Shown one piece after another: positions 16,058 to 24,346 of a stretch of DNA of 41,637 bases (position 1 is its first letter; every line of letters starts with the position of its first letter). Source of the DNA: an uncultured Muribaculaceae bacterium (GTDB taxonomy: Bacteria; Bacteroidota; Bacteroidia; Bacteroidales; Muribaculaceae); the NCBI GenBank assembly GCA_947174275.1, contig CAMWIJ010000020.1, forward strand, positions 1 to 41,637, read 5' to 3'. Below the pieces are notes generated by a model. The model worked only from the letters and a program-made list of their open reading frames with translations, was not told where the DNA came from and ran no database searches. A program made the translations under genes and the position numbers.

Positions 16058-17299
16058 TCATCTCAGAGCCATAGCCAGGAGGGTAAGTGCAGTGGTCGAT
16101 GCGCGGTCTATGACTCGGTCGCGTGTGCCGGGGAAATGATATGTGGCAGCTACGGTGCGCTCGGGCGTGGCGATGGCTATGCAGACTGTCCCCACCGGTT
16201 TGCCCGGAGTGGCACCCGAGGGGCCGGCAATGCCGGATGTGGCGATGGCACAGTCGGTGCCTATTGCCTTGCGCACGCCTTCTGCCATCTGTGAGGCTAC
16301 TTCCTCGCTTACCGCGCCGTGGGTTTCGATTGCAGCAGGGTCGACGTTGAGTATGTTTGTTTTTACGCTGTTGTCGTAGGATACGACTGAGCCGAAGTAG
16401 CAGTCGGAGCATCCGGCTATAGCCGTGATGCGGTGGGCGATGTTTCCGCCGGTGCAGCTTTCGGCAGTCGCTACGGTGAGGCCTTTCGCCCTCAAACGTT
16501 GCAGCAGTGACTCTTCGGGAGTCATGTCGGAGTCGGCGAGCAGATGGTCGGCGAAGCGGTTGCAGAGCCAGGCATGCAGGCGGTCGAGGGTTGACTCAAG
16601 CAGGGCGCGGTCAGTGTTGTGTCCGTCGAGACGAAGGCGTATTATGCCCGGTTTCGGCAGATATGCGAGATGCACGAAGTCGGGAAGGGCTTCTTCCCAT
16701 TCGTCGAGCTGCATGGCTACTTTCGATTCGGTCAGTCCTTCGACGATGACGCATCGGTGGGAGATGTGTGTGTCGCTGTGGTATTTTTTGAGCAGTTGCG
16801 GGAATACTTCAGATTGAAACATCTGCAGAGTCTCGAACGGGACGCCTGGCATGGATACGAGCACTTTGCCGTCGGTGCGCTCAAACCACATGATGGGCGC
16901 TGTGCCGACGCGGTTCTGGATCACACGGCAAGATGTCGGCACGAGAGCCTGGGCTTCGGTGAGCGGGTTGAGCTGTATGCCGCGCTTGGCAAACACTTCC
17001 TTGATGTTGTCGAGCACGGTCTCGTCGTGGCGGAGCTCTCCGCCGAAATAACGGCACAGTGTGAGTTTTGTGATGTCGTCTTTTGTGGGACCGAGCCCGC
17101 CGGTGGTGAGCACTACGTCGGCAGCACGGAAAGCTTCGTCGACGGCCGATGTTATGGCGTCGGCATCGTCGTGGATTACCTTTACCCACTCCAGGCTCCA
17201 GCCTGCGGGGTCAATCATGCGGGCTATTGCTCCGGAATTGGTGTCGATGACCTGTCCGAGGAGCAGTTCGTCGCCTATCGCTATGACAGCTGTTTTCAT
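16058..17299 (-). CDS. cinA: CinA family nicotinamide-nucleotide amidohydrolase
   Basis: CinA-family proteins join an N-terminal MoCF/COG1058 domain, linked to ADP-ribose pyrophosphatase activity, to a C-terminal NMN deamidase that returns nicotinamide mononucleotide to NAD synthesis. The 413-residue product shows the first domain start AVIAIGDELLLGQVIDTNSGAIA and TTGGLGPTKDDITK near 67. The C-terminal amidase begins near 257 (LLQRLRAKGLTVATAESCTGG) with the AESCTGG active-site motif, followed by SVVSYDNSVKTNIL and TSGIAGPSGATPGKPVGTV. The length is normal. The gene overlaps the upstream glycosyltransferase by 4 bases. Confidence 0.95.
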   Translation of the reverse strand: MKTAVIAIGDELLLGQVIDTNSGAIARMIDPAGWSLEWVKVIHDDADAITSAVDEAFRAADVVLTTGGLGPTKDDITKLTLCRYFGGELRHDETVLDNIKEVFAKRGIQLNPLTEAQALVPTSCRVIQNRVGTAPIMWFERTDGKVLVSMPGVPFETLQMFQSEVFPQLLKKYHSDTHISHRCVIVEGLTESKVAMQLDEWEEALPDFVHLAYLPKPGIIRLRLDGHNTDRALLESTLDRLHAWLCNRFADHLLADSDMTPEESLLQRLRAKGLTVATAESCTGGNIAHRITAIAGCSDCYFGSVVSYDNSVKTNILNVDPAAIETHGAVSEEVASQMAEGVRKAIGTDCAIATSGIAGPSGATPGKPVGTVCIAIATPERTVAATYHFPGTRDRVIDRASTTALTLLAMALR

Positions 17300-18261
17300 T
17301 TTGACAGTAATTTTTTACAGATGTAGGGTGAGGTGAATATGAAAGGAAGGTATTGGAGGAGCGCGCCGATGCGGTTTTTTAACCGCACTTTGCCTCCGGC
17401 GATCTGACTGCCTGCGAGGTTCCGTATTATTTTCCGGCATGATGCCACATGGCGGGGGAGGCCGGCCCGGTTGGCGTTCATCAGCAGCCACAGGTTGAAT
17501 GCGGCGCTGAAGTGTCGGGAGCGAGCGGCTTTGTAGAGGTCAGGGTCGTCAGCGAAATGTCGGCACAGGCCTTCGGTTACCTTAAGGGCATCGAGCCGTT
17601 GCTCGGAGAAGGTGTGGAGAATGCTGTTTTCATTGTGCCGGTAGCCGTAGACGGTGCAATCGGTCACAGCCACGCGGCGCGCTCTGACACACAACCGCGG
17701 TATGAGTTGCAGGTCTTCGTATATTATGCCTTCGCAGAAAGTGGTGTCGCGCCACAGTGAGCTCCGATATAGTTTACCGCAGGCCGATGAGTTCACGGTG
17801 TTCAGGCAGCGCTTTTTATAGAGCATGATTTCGGTGGCTTCTTTGCCGGAGAGGAGTGTGATGCCTGTCGGTCGGGAGGGCGGAGGCACGAATTGTCCGT
17901 GAAACTTTTTCCAGCCTCCGGCCACGATGTCGATATCATTGCCGGAAATGGCTATGTCGAGCATAGTTTTCAGTGCTCCTTCGGCAAGGAGGTCATCACT
18001 GTCGACCATTGTGATCCATTCCCCGCGGCAAAGCTGCAATGCGGTGTTGCGCACGGCCGAGAGGCCTCCGTGGCTGCGCGGCACCGCTCTTATGCATTTA
18101 TGAGCGGCGGCATAGCCGCTGACAATCTGCATTGTGGAGTCAGTCGACTCGTCGTCGACAACGATAATCTCAAAGTCGACATCTTTCTGGGCGAGAACAG
18201 AGTCGAGGCATGCCCCGATGTAGCGCTCGACGTTGTATGCGGGGATGATGACTGATACCAT
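17296..18261 (-). CDS. Family 2 glycosyltransferase
   Basis: This 321-residue GT-A fold enzyme should move a sugar from a nucleotide donor to an unknown acceptor, probably in surface glycan or lipid synthesis. The N-terminus is diagnostic: VSVIIPAYNVERYIGACLDSVLAQ, then IIVVDDESTDSTMQIV near 33, SAVRNTALQLCRGEWITMVDSDD near 68-90, where DSD is the metal-binding DxD. The C-terminal third is basic and ends in a hydrophobic stretch (LLQYLPFIFTSPYI) that could dock on the membrane. It lies 26 bases after tsaD and overlaps cinA by 4 bases, a housekeeping context with no glycan cluster around it, so the acceptor cannot be guessed. Confidence 0.88.
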   Translation of the reverse strand: MVSVIIPAYNVERYIGACLDSVLAQKDVDFEIIVVDDESTDSTMQIVSGYAAAHKCIRAVPRSHGGLSAVRNTALQLCRGEWITMVDSDDLLAEGALKTMLDIAISGNDIDIVAGGWKKFHGQFVPPPSRPTGITLLSGKEATEIMLYKKRCLNTVNSSACGKLYRSSLWRDTTFCEGIIYEDLQLIPRLCVRARRVAVTDCTVYGYRHNENSILHTFSEQRLDALKVTEGLCRHFADDPDLYKAARSRHFSAAFNLWLLMNANRAGLPRHVASCRKIIRNLAGSQIAGGKVRLKNRIGALLQYLPFIFTSPYICKKLLSK

Positions 18262-18287
18262 AGGTCGCGGTTAAATTAGAGGGTGTC

Positions 18288-19304
18288 TCATACTCCGACG
18301 CGTGCAAACGGCGCGGCGTCGTAGGGGCAGAACTGCTTGTCGAGATATTTGAAATAGCCGGCGATTGCAACCATGGCGGCATTGTCGGTGGTGAACACCC
18401 GTTCGGGAATGAAGGCTTTGATATGGCGTCGCTCACAGTAGTCGGCTACGGCCGCGCGGATGCCGGAGTTGGCCGATACACCGCCTCCGATAGCCACGGT
18501 CTTTACGCCGGTTGCTTTTACCGCCTTGTCGAGTTTGTCGAGCAGAATGTCGATTATGGTGCGCTGGAGTGATGCGGCGAGGTCGTCGATGTTTTTACTG
18601 ATGAAATCGGGGTCGAGAGCCACATTGTCGCGCAGTGTGTAGAGGAATGATGTCTTGAGGCCGCTGAAGCTGTAGTCGTAGCCCGGGATGTGGGGACGTG
18701 CAAACTTGAAGCGGGCGGGGTCGCCGTTGGCTGCATGTCGGTCGATATGCGGGCCGCCGGGATAGGGGAGCCCCATCACTTTGGCGCATTTGTCGAAGGC
18801 TTCGCCGGCGGCATCGTCGATTGTGCGGCCGAGAATTTCCATGTCGTTGTAGTCTCTGACAAGTATTATCTGGGAGTTTCCTCCTGAGATTAGCAGGCAT
18901 AGGAAGGGATATTCGGGCACGATGTCGGCGGGGTCGCGGCGTATGAAGTGGGAAAGCACGTGGCCGTGCAGGTGGTTGACGTCGACAATAGGTATCCTGA
19001 GCCCGAGTGACATGCCTTTGGCAAATGAGGTGCCCACGAGGAGGGAGCCGAGCAGTCCGGGGCCACGAGTGAATGCTATGGCGCTGAGGTCGGAGGCCGC
19101 GATGCCGGCACGTCGGAGGGCGGTGTCGACCACCGGCACGATGTTTTGCTGATGGGCGCGCGATGCGAGTTCGGGCACCACGCCGCCGTATTCCTCATGC
19201 ACGCTTTGCGAGGCTATTACGTTGGAAAGCAATATGCCGTCGCGGATTACGGCTGCGGAGGTGTCGTCGCATGATGATTCTATGCCAAGTATTGTTACGC
19301 TCAT
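18288..19304 (-). CDS. tsaD: tRNA threonylcarbamoyladenosine transferase TsaD
   Basis: TsaD, with TsaB and TsaE, transfers the threonylcarbamoyl group to adenine 37 of tRNAs that read ANN codons. The 338-residue protein opens with ILGIESSCDDTSAAVI, shows the metal-binding HLHGHVLSH (HxxxH) near 109, GLLGSLLVGTSFAKGMSLGL near 80, and GGNSQIILV near 135. KTVAIGGGVSANSGIRAA near 268 and FTTDNAAMVA near 307 are the ATP-binding motifs of the ASKHA fold. Length and motifs are complete. It overlaps the upstream tamB stop by 4 bases. Confidence 0.98.
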   Translation of the reverse strand: MSVTILGIESSCDDTSAAVIRDGILLSNVIASQSVHEEYGGVVPELASRAHQQNIVPVVDTALRRAGIAASDLSAIAFTRGPGLLGSLLVGTSFAKGMSLGLRIPIVDVNHLHGHVLSHFIRRDPADIVPEYPFLCLLISGGNSQIILVRDYNDMEILGRTIDDAAGEAFDKCAKVMGLPYPGGPHIDRHAANGDPARFKFARPHIPGYDYSFSGLKTSFLYTLRDNVALDPDFISKNIDDLAASLQRTIIDILLDKLDKAVKATGVKTVAIGGGVSANSGIRAAVADYCERRHIKAFIPERVFTTDNAAMVAIAGYFKYLDKQFCPYDAAPFARVGV

Positions 19305-22300
19305 TTTGAGTTGTTGTTAGAGGGGTTTGCTGTAGATTGTTGCTTTTCGTTAAAACGGAGCAGAGAGGTTGCTGTGGAGTCGGGCTGCTGACGGGTTGAG
19401 TCGGCCGGAGCCTCGGGGATGAAAGGGGTGCGGTCGTTGACTGCCGGCGCGGTATGGCCGGTGCTGTCGTTGCTTTCGACGGCGGTTGCCGCAGCTTTTC
19501 TGAGCCACGGACGTAGGAATGAGAATATGTTGTCGAAATCTTTCTTGAACATCACGCCTACGCCCTGTGTGGTGTCGGCTGTGCGCAGATAGTAGTTCTG
19601 GTCGTTGTAGACGTTGTAGGCTTTGAGGCGTATTGTGCCGCTGCGGTTGAGCAGGTATTCTATCTGGAAGTCGCCGATAAACTGGTTGGAATTCATCAGG
19701 TTGTCGCGGTAGCCGAAGTTGCCGTTGAGGAGGAGCCGGTTGTTGAGCAGGCGGCTGGATAGGGCAACGTCGACTTCCATGTCGGAAAAGTCGCCGCGGT
19801 CGCTGCGGAAGTTGGGCGATACGCTCCAGTTGTCGCTCAGGTGGCCGAGTATGTTGCTCAGCTGTGACGATATGGTGGATGATGCGACGGAGAAGAGTTC
19901 GTTGCCTTTTGTGGTCGATGCCATGTAGTCGGGGGTGTAGAAGCGGTTGAGGGCGAGCAGATAGATTATCTGACGGTTCATCATCTCTTCGGTGCTTACG
20001 ATGGAGCGCACCTTGCGATAGGTGTCGGAGGTGAGGGTCGGGAATGCCAGGTCGAAGCTGATTTCGGGCTGCTGGATGTCGCCCCTGACTTTAAGCACGG
20101 CGTGCACGGGCACGTTGGTGCGGTTGAGTTCCTTGTCTTGCAGGAAAGACTCGTCGAGGTCGCTGAGGTTGGCGTTGAGGGGGTAGATGGCCTCGATGTT
20201 GAGGCGTGCGGTGAGCGGGTCGCCCGTAAATGCGATCTGGCTTCCGGAGTTGATTATGAAGTCTTTGATTATTATGTCCTGGAGTGTGAAGTTGTAGGTG
20301 CCGCGGTCGAGGGTATATGTGCCGAACATGCGCAGGTCGTTGTCGGCCGATGTGTAGACCATGCGCATGTTGCCCTGTCCGTGGGAGCGTATGCGGTCGC
20401 CTCCGACGGGGTCCATGACGAGTATTACCTCGGCCTCGGGGGTGATGTTGACGCGCAGTTCGATGATGTAGTCGGACGACTCCTCGTCGGCTGGCTTGTT
20501 GAGAAGCGCGCGCAGATGTTCGACGGCACCGAGGCGCTCGTCGACGGTCACTTCTTCGACAGCCGCCGGAGCGTCTTTGTCGCGGAAGGTGAGGAATGTG
20601 TATTCGTCGGCAATCTCGAGTTCGGAGAGCACGAACGAGAATGTGGAGCCGGCGGTTGTGGTGGCTTCAACATCGATATTGACTACTCCCGGTTCGCCTT
20701 TTATGGTGGCGCCTCCGTTGACGAAGATGCGGCCGTACCAGTCGGCATTCTGTTTCGGGGACTCGTCGTAGACGAGCATGCCGCGTGCGTCGGTGATAGC
20801 GAAGTCGAATGTGGGATTGCGGAAGAATTCGTGGCAGACGGTGCCGTTGAGGGTGGCGGTGTGTCCGTAGGGGTCGCTGAGGGTGACGTCGCTGAGGGTT
20901 ATCCTGCCGGGGGTAATCTTTATGGAGTCGGAGGCGGTGAAGTAGGTGTTGGTGAAGTCAAGTTTGAGCCGGAGGTCTTTGACGTAGAGGTCGCCTTCCA
21001 TGTCGATGTCGGAGAATGTGCCGTAGATGCGTGCCGAGCCGGAGCCGAGGCCGCTGATGTCGGAGGCAAACGCTTTCATGTATTCGCCCATGAAGCCGAC
21101 GGGGGTTTCGTCGGGGAGCAGGCGGATGTCGAGCGATGAGCTCAGCGGGAATATCTCGCCTTCGACTTTGGCGGTCTTGCCGTTGTGCTGATGTATGGTG
21201 CCGTCGATAGCTACAGCCTTGAGGTCGTTGTCCCACCAGGAAAGCACGTCGGCGTCGCCGAGCACGCAGCGGTTGTAGCTGATATCGGTGACGTGGATGC
21301 CGTCGGTCGACAGCCGCGGCGAGCCTGACAGCAGGTGTGAGGCTGTGAGCACCCCGGTGGCGTCGCCGCCGAGCATTACCTTGTCGATGCCAATTGCCTC
21401 GAATATGTAGTCGAGGTTGAGGTTGAGCACGTCGATGTCGACGGTGTCGTCGGGGGCATTCGATATGGTGCCGTTGATTTTGACGAACTGGTTGCTGCGG
21501 CTGACGTTGAAGTCGGATATGCGTATGTCGGATGTGCCTTCGGTGACAATCAGGGCGGGGGAGACGGTCCATACGGAGTCGTTGAATGTCATTGTCGAGC
21601 GGTGTATGTCGGTGTAGGTGCTGAGCATGCCGTCGTGACGGTCGATCAGCGTCGACATGGCTACAGCGCCGCTGTAGTCGCGCTTGCGGTCGATTTTCCA
21701 TTTTATGTCGGTGTCGACGACATTGGCTTTGGCCTGCATGGCGAGGGTTACTGCTGTCATGCCGTTTTTTGACGGGAACGATGTGTTGAGCACTGCGCGG
21801 TCTATGCCTTCGGCGCCGTCGACAAATGCGGTCAGCTGTGTGCCCTCGATGAGTTTGTTGCCTTGACGCAGGTAGGGGGCGTCGATGTTGATTGATGCCT
21901 GCGAGGAGGCGGCATCGATATTTCCGTCGATGTCGACGGGATATATGGCGTAGACCGGGAGGTTGAAGAAGTCGGAAATGCGGTCGAGATTGTCGAGGGT
22001 GAAACTGAAATCAAAGTCATTGCCGGAAATGTCGGCGGCGCTGCGTCCCTTCAATGAAGCGGGGGAGCCGGCGAGTGTCGGCAGCGCCTCGATGGCAATA
22101 TCGCGGAGTGCGGGCACAAGTGTGGTGAAGCGGAAGTCACCGGTGATGCCGCCGTTGATTATGTCGCTTTCAATCTCGAGTCGGCGCGGCAGTTCTGATG
22201 CGCGGCTTATGAGAGTGATGCTGTCGAATGTCAGTTTTTTGTCATGTTGCTGCGAGGCGATGTCGAGTCCGGCGATGAGTATTGAGCCGTCGGCGCGGTC

Positions 22301-23980
22301 GGGAAGAGTCCCGCGGAGATCGGCTTCAATACGGCCGTTGACGATATAGTCATTGAAGCTGTCGGAGATGTTGAGTCCGTGGGGACTGACGTCGGCGAGG
22401 GTTGCCGTTGCGCTGAGGCTTTCTTTGCCGGGAGTCAGTGATCCGTTGAATGCGAGGTCGATTTTTCCCGCGGTGTCGTCAAGTGATGCGTTGCCGTCGA
22501 ATGTGCCGGCGTTGTAGGCGGCCGTGGCGGCTATGCGTCCGTAGGAGTGTCCGCGGTAAGTGAAATCGGCCACGGTGGCGTCAAGCCGGGCCTTGCTTCT
22601 CTTGCCGGCTATTGTGGCTTCGCCCTTGAAGTTGCCGTTGAGGCGACCGATGCCGTCGATGCCGGTGGCCTCGCGCAGGTCGATATTTTTTGCCGTGACG
22701 TTGAATTTTGCTGACAGAGGAGTGTGCTCGTCGGGACGGCTGTAGGCCATCTGCATCGCGATTGTGCCGTTGTCGACGGTGGCGTCGGCTTTTGCACGAC
22801 CCGACACGGCGTTGCCCTCGGCGTTGCCTTTTAGCGTAAGGCCGTGGGGTAGCGCTATATTCTTCAGGGCGGGCAGTCGGGAGGCAGCGAGCATGTTGTA
22901 GATTTTGCCGCCGACGTGCAGTGACAGGTCGTCGACCTTGTAATGCAGTTTTCTCGAGTCGAGTGGGTTGTCGATGATGCCGTCGCGCAGCGTCAGGGTG
23001 AGTTGGCCGGTGTTGTCGGAGATGTTGACGGTGTTGAGGCTGATGTGCTGGGGGCCGGCATCGATCTCCATGTCAAAAGCTACGGTGGCGTCAAAGCCGT
23101 CGAGTTCGGGAGCGAGCGGGGCAATGTCGGAGAGCTGTATGTGGCTGCCCGGTTTGAAGCCGAGACTGAGCATGCGGCCTGAAAGTCCGGTGGCGATGCC
23201 GCCGAGCGAAGTGAGTGATTCGCTCATGTCGAGAGGCTCAATCTTTGAGCCGGGCATTTCTATGGTCAGGTTTTTCCATCCGATTTCTTCGGGAGAATAG
23301 CGGAAATCAGCTTTTATGCCGGTGATTTCAATGCCGGACTGTTCGGCAAAGGCGAGCCGACGGAGATTGATGCGGCTGTCGTCGTTGCTCAGTCGGGGTA
23401 TGTTGAGGTCAGCCCGGAGGTTGGTTATCTTTATGTGCGAAGGGTCGAAGACGCCGGGCTGACGGCCGGGGGCGGAAGTCACGTCGTAGCTCACGGTAGA
23501 GGTGCGGATTACGACAGTGTTGATGCGCAGATCGAATTTAGCCGGGGCTTTGTCTTTGTCTTTGCCTGAGAGGGCGTCGATGACCGGCTGAATGTTGAGA
23601 GGGGAGTCGGGGGAGTCTCTGTGCAGGCGCAGGTCAAGACCTGAGACTTCGGCATAGTCGATGGCGATGTTTCCGTGCAGCAGCAGTTCGTAGACACTGA
23701 TGCCGGCACCGAGCCGTTCGGCAGTCATGATTGTGTCGCCGGCGTTTACCACAGTCACTCCGCGTATCGTGGCGCGGTTGAAAGGACGTATGCCGAGGTC
23801 GTCGATAGTCACATCGGCACCGAGCTTTTCGGTCAGCACCGACTCGCACTTATGGCGTATGGCATCGTGAACCCACGGCAATGACAGCGCCACATAAAGC
23901 AGCGCCGGCAGAATGACGGCGAGCACGATGCATGTCATCAGCACGCCACGTATAATCTTGAATATCTTTCCACTTTTCAT
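19301..23980 (-). CDS. tamB: TamB-like translocation and assembly module protein
   Basis: TamB spans the periplasm from the inner membrane and works with a BamA-like partner or in lipid transport to the outer membrane. The 1559-residue protein has one N-terminal transmembrane anchor (residues 12-33, GVLMTCIVLAVILPALLYVALS) and an AsmA-like start. A very long beta-groove region of repeated short strands follows with DUF490-type C-terminus, including FAITDARGMLVYDESPK, NADWYGRIFVNGGATIKG and LRMFGTYTLDRGTYNFTLQD in the last 600 residues, then DNWSVSPNFRSDRGDFSDMEVDVALS. The final ~50 residues are Pro/Ser/Thr/Gln-rich and low complexity. It starts the tamB-tsaD-GT2-cinA-TPR transcript; tamB next to tsaD recurs in Bacteroidales as far as I recall. 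Confidence 0.93.
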   Translation of the reverse strand: MKSGKIFKIIRGVLMTCIVLAVILPALLYVALSLPWVHDAIRHKCESVLTEKLGADVTIDDLGIRPFNRATIRGVTVVNAGDTIMTAERLGAGISVYELLLHGNIAIDYAEVSGLDLRLHRDSPDSPLNIQPVIDALSGKDKDKAPAKFDLRINTVVIRTSTVSYDVTSAPGRQPGVFDPSHIKITNLRADLNIPRLSNDDSRINLRRLAFAEQSGIEITGIKADFRYSPEEIGWKNLTIEMPGSKIEPLDMSESLTSLGGIATGLSGRMLSLGFKPGSHIQLSDIAPLAPELDGFDATVAFDMEIDAGPQHISLNTVNISDNTGQLTLTLRDGIIDNPLDSRKLHYKVDDLSLHVGGKIYNMLAASRLPALKNIALPHGLTLKGNAEGNAVSGRAKADATVDNGTIAMQMAYSRPDEHTPLSAKFNVTAKNIDLREATGIDGIGRLNGNFKGEATIAGKRSKARLDATVADFTYRGHSYGRIAATAAYNAGTFDGNASLDDTAGKIDLAFNGSLTPGKESLSATATLADVSPHGLNISDSFNDYIVNGRIEADLRGTLPDRADGSILIAGLDIASQQHDKKLTFDSITLISRASELPRRLEIESDIINGGITGDFRFTTLVPALRDIAIEALPTLAGSPASLKGRSAADISGNDFDFSFTLDNLDRISDFFNLPVYAIYPVDIDGNIDAASSQASINIDAPYLRQGNKLIEGTQLTAFVDGAEGIDRAVLNTSFPSKNGMTAVTLAMQAKANVVDTDIKWKIDRKRDYSGAVAMSTLIDRHDGMLSTYTDIHRSTMTFNDSVWTVSPALIVTEGTSDIRISDFNVSRSNQFVKINGTISNAPDDTVDIDVLNLNLDYIFEAIGIDKVMLGGDATGVLTASHLLSGSPRLSTDGIHVTDISYNRCVLGDADVLSWWDNDLKAVAIDGTIHQHNGKTAKVEGEIFPLSSSLDIRLLPDETPVGFMGEYMKAFASDISGLGSGSARIYGTFSDIDMEGDLYVKDLRLKLDFTNTYFTASDSIKITPGRITLSDVTLSDPYGHTATLNGTVCHEFFRNPTFDFAITDARGMLVYDESPKQNADWYGRIFVNGGATIKGEPGVVNIDVEATTTAGSTFSFVLSELEIADEYTFLTFRDKDAPAAVEEVTVDERLGAVEHLRALLNKPADEESSDYIIELRVNITPEAEVILVMDPVGGDRIRSHGQGNMRMVYTSADNDLRMFGTYTLDRGTYNFTLQDIIIKDFIINSGSQIAFTGDPLTARLNIEAIYPLNANLSDLDESFLQDKELNRTNVPVHAVLKVRGDIQQPEISFDLAFPTLTSDTYRKVRSIVSTEEMMNRQIIYLLALNRFYTPDYMASTTKGNELFSVASSTISSQLSNILGHLSDNWSVSPNFRSDRGDFSDMEVDVALSSRLLNNRLLLNGNFGYRDNLMNSNQFIGDFQIEYLLNRSGTIRLKAYNVYNDQNYYLRTADTTQGVGVMFKKDFDNIFSFLRPWLRKAAATAVESNDSTGHTAPAVNDRTPFIPEAPADSTRQQPDSTATSLLRFNEKQQSTANPSNNNSK

Positions 23981-24032
23981 TGCAATGACGCTCTGTCAGT
24001 AAAAAGCGACAGCCACATCCCGGCAGAGCATA

Positions 24033-24063
24033 CAAAATTACGCATTTTTCCCATAACCGCAAT
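24033..24063 (-). promoter_or_regulatory. tamB: Promoter of the tamB operon
   Basis: On the minus strand TAATTTTG (24033-24040) fits TAnnTTTG and lies 19 bases downstream of ATTG (24060-24063), near the -33 consensus. The predicted start is about 45 bases upstream of tamB. Confidence 0.5.
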
Positions 24064-24079
24064 CCAATAACGCAGTCAA

Positions 24080-24101
24080 AATGCATAATTTGCGATGCAT
24101 T
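24080..24101. repeat. Perfect 7-bp inverted repeat between the tamB and helicase promoters
   Basis: AATGCAT (24080-24086) and ATGCATT (24095-24101) are exact reverse complements around an 8-base AT-rich spacer. The site lies between the divergent tamB and defence-operon promoters, where a dimeric repressor could bind. No repressor gene is visible nearby, so the function is not supported beyond position. Confidence 0.35.
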
Positions 24102-24148
24102 AATTCATAATTTGAAATTGTTAGTGGCTATGCTTCGAAAATTCTTAT

Positions 24149-24156
24149 TATCTTTG
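24149..24156 (+). promoter_or_regulatory. -7 box of the defence-operon promoter
   Basis: TATCTTTG matches TAnnTTTG exactly. No strong TTTG lies 19-21 bases upstream. A start near 24163 would give a leader of about 180 bases before the helicase ATG. Confidence 0.45.
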
Positions 24157-24273
24157 TGAAAACAGCAACAATAAAATCTGAATATGGCCGAAACGGTTTA
24201 AACCAACAGGCAGAGATGCCGCCAAACCTCATCGCATCGCTTGGCGCTTTGTCTGGCAAAAAATCAAATCCAA

Positions 24274-24339
24274 AACTCTCAGGCAGTCGTTGCAGGCACG
24301 GCCAGTCCTCAGATAACTGCCGCCGGAGTTTTTATTTTT
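24274..24339 (+). terminator. Intrinsic terminator at the end of the defence-operon leader
   Basis: AACTC (24274-24278) and GGCAG (24282-24286) pair with CTGCC (24317-24321) and GAGTT (24326-24330) around a GC-rich loop, followed by TTTTATTTTT. The hairpin ends 7 bases before the helicase ATG (24347). A terminator here must be bypassed for the operon to be read, or it marks the end of a separate small RNA made from the 24149 promoter. A 62-codon frame (24156-24344) crosses the region but looks non-coding. Confidence 0.5.
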
Positions 24340-24346
24340 CATAGAT

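Noticed and set aside
20102..21139. 345-codon plus-strand frame inside tamB
   Set aside because: It is the antisense shadow of a GC-rich gene; composition is Gly/Val/Glu-rich without domains, and tamB is clearly coding.
24156..24344. 62-codon frame in the defence leader
   Set aside because: It spans the terminator hairpin and T-tract and has no domain; more likely an untranslated leader. Not excluded as a leader peptide.
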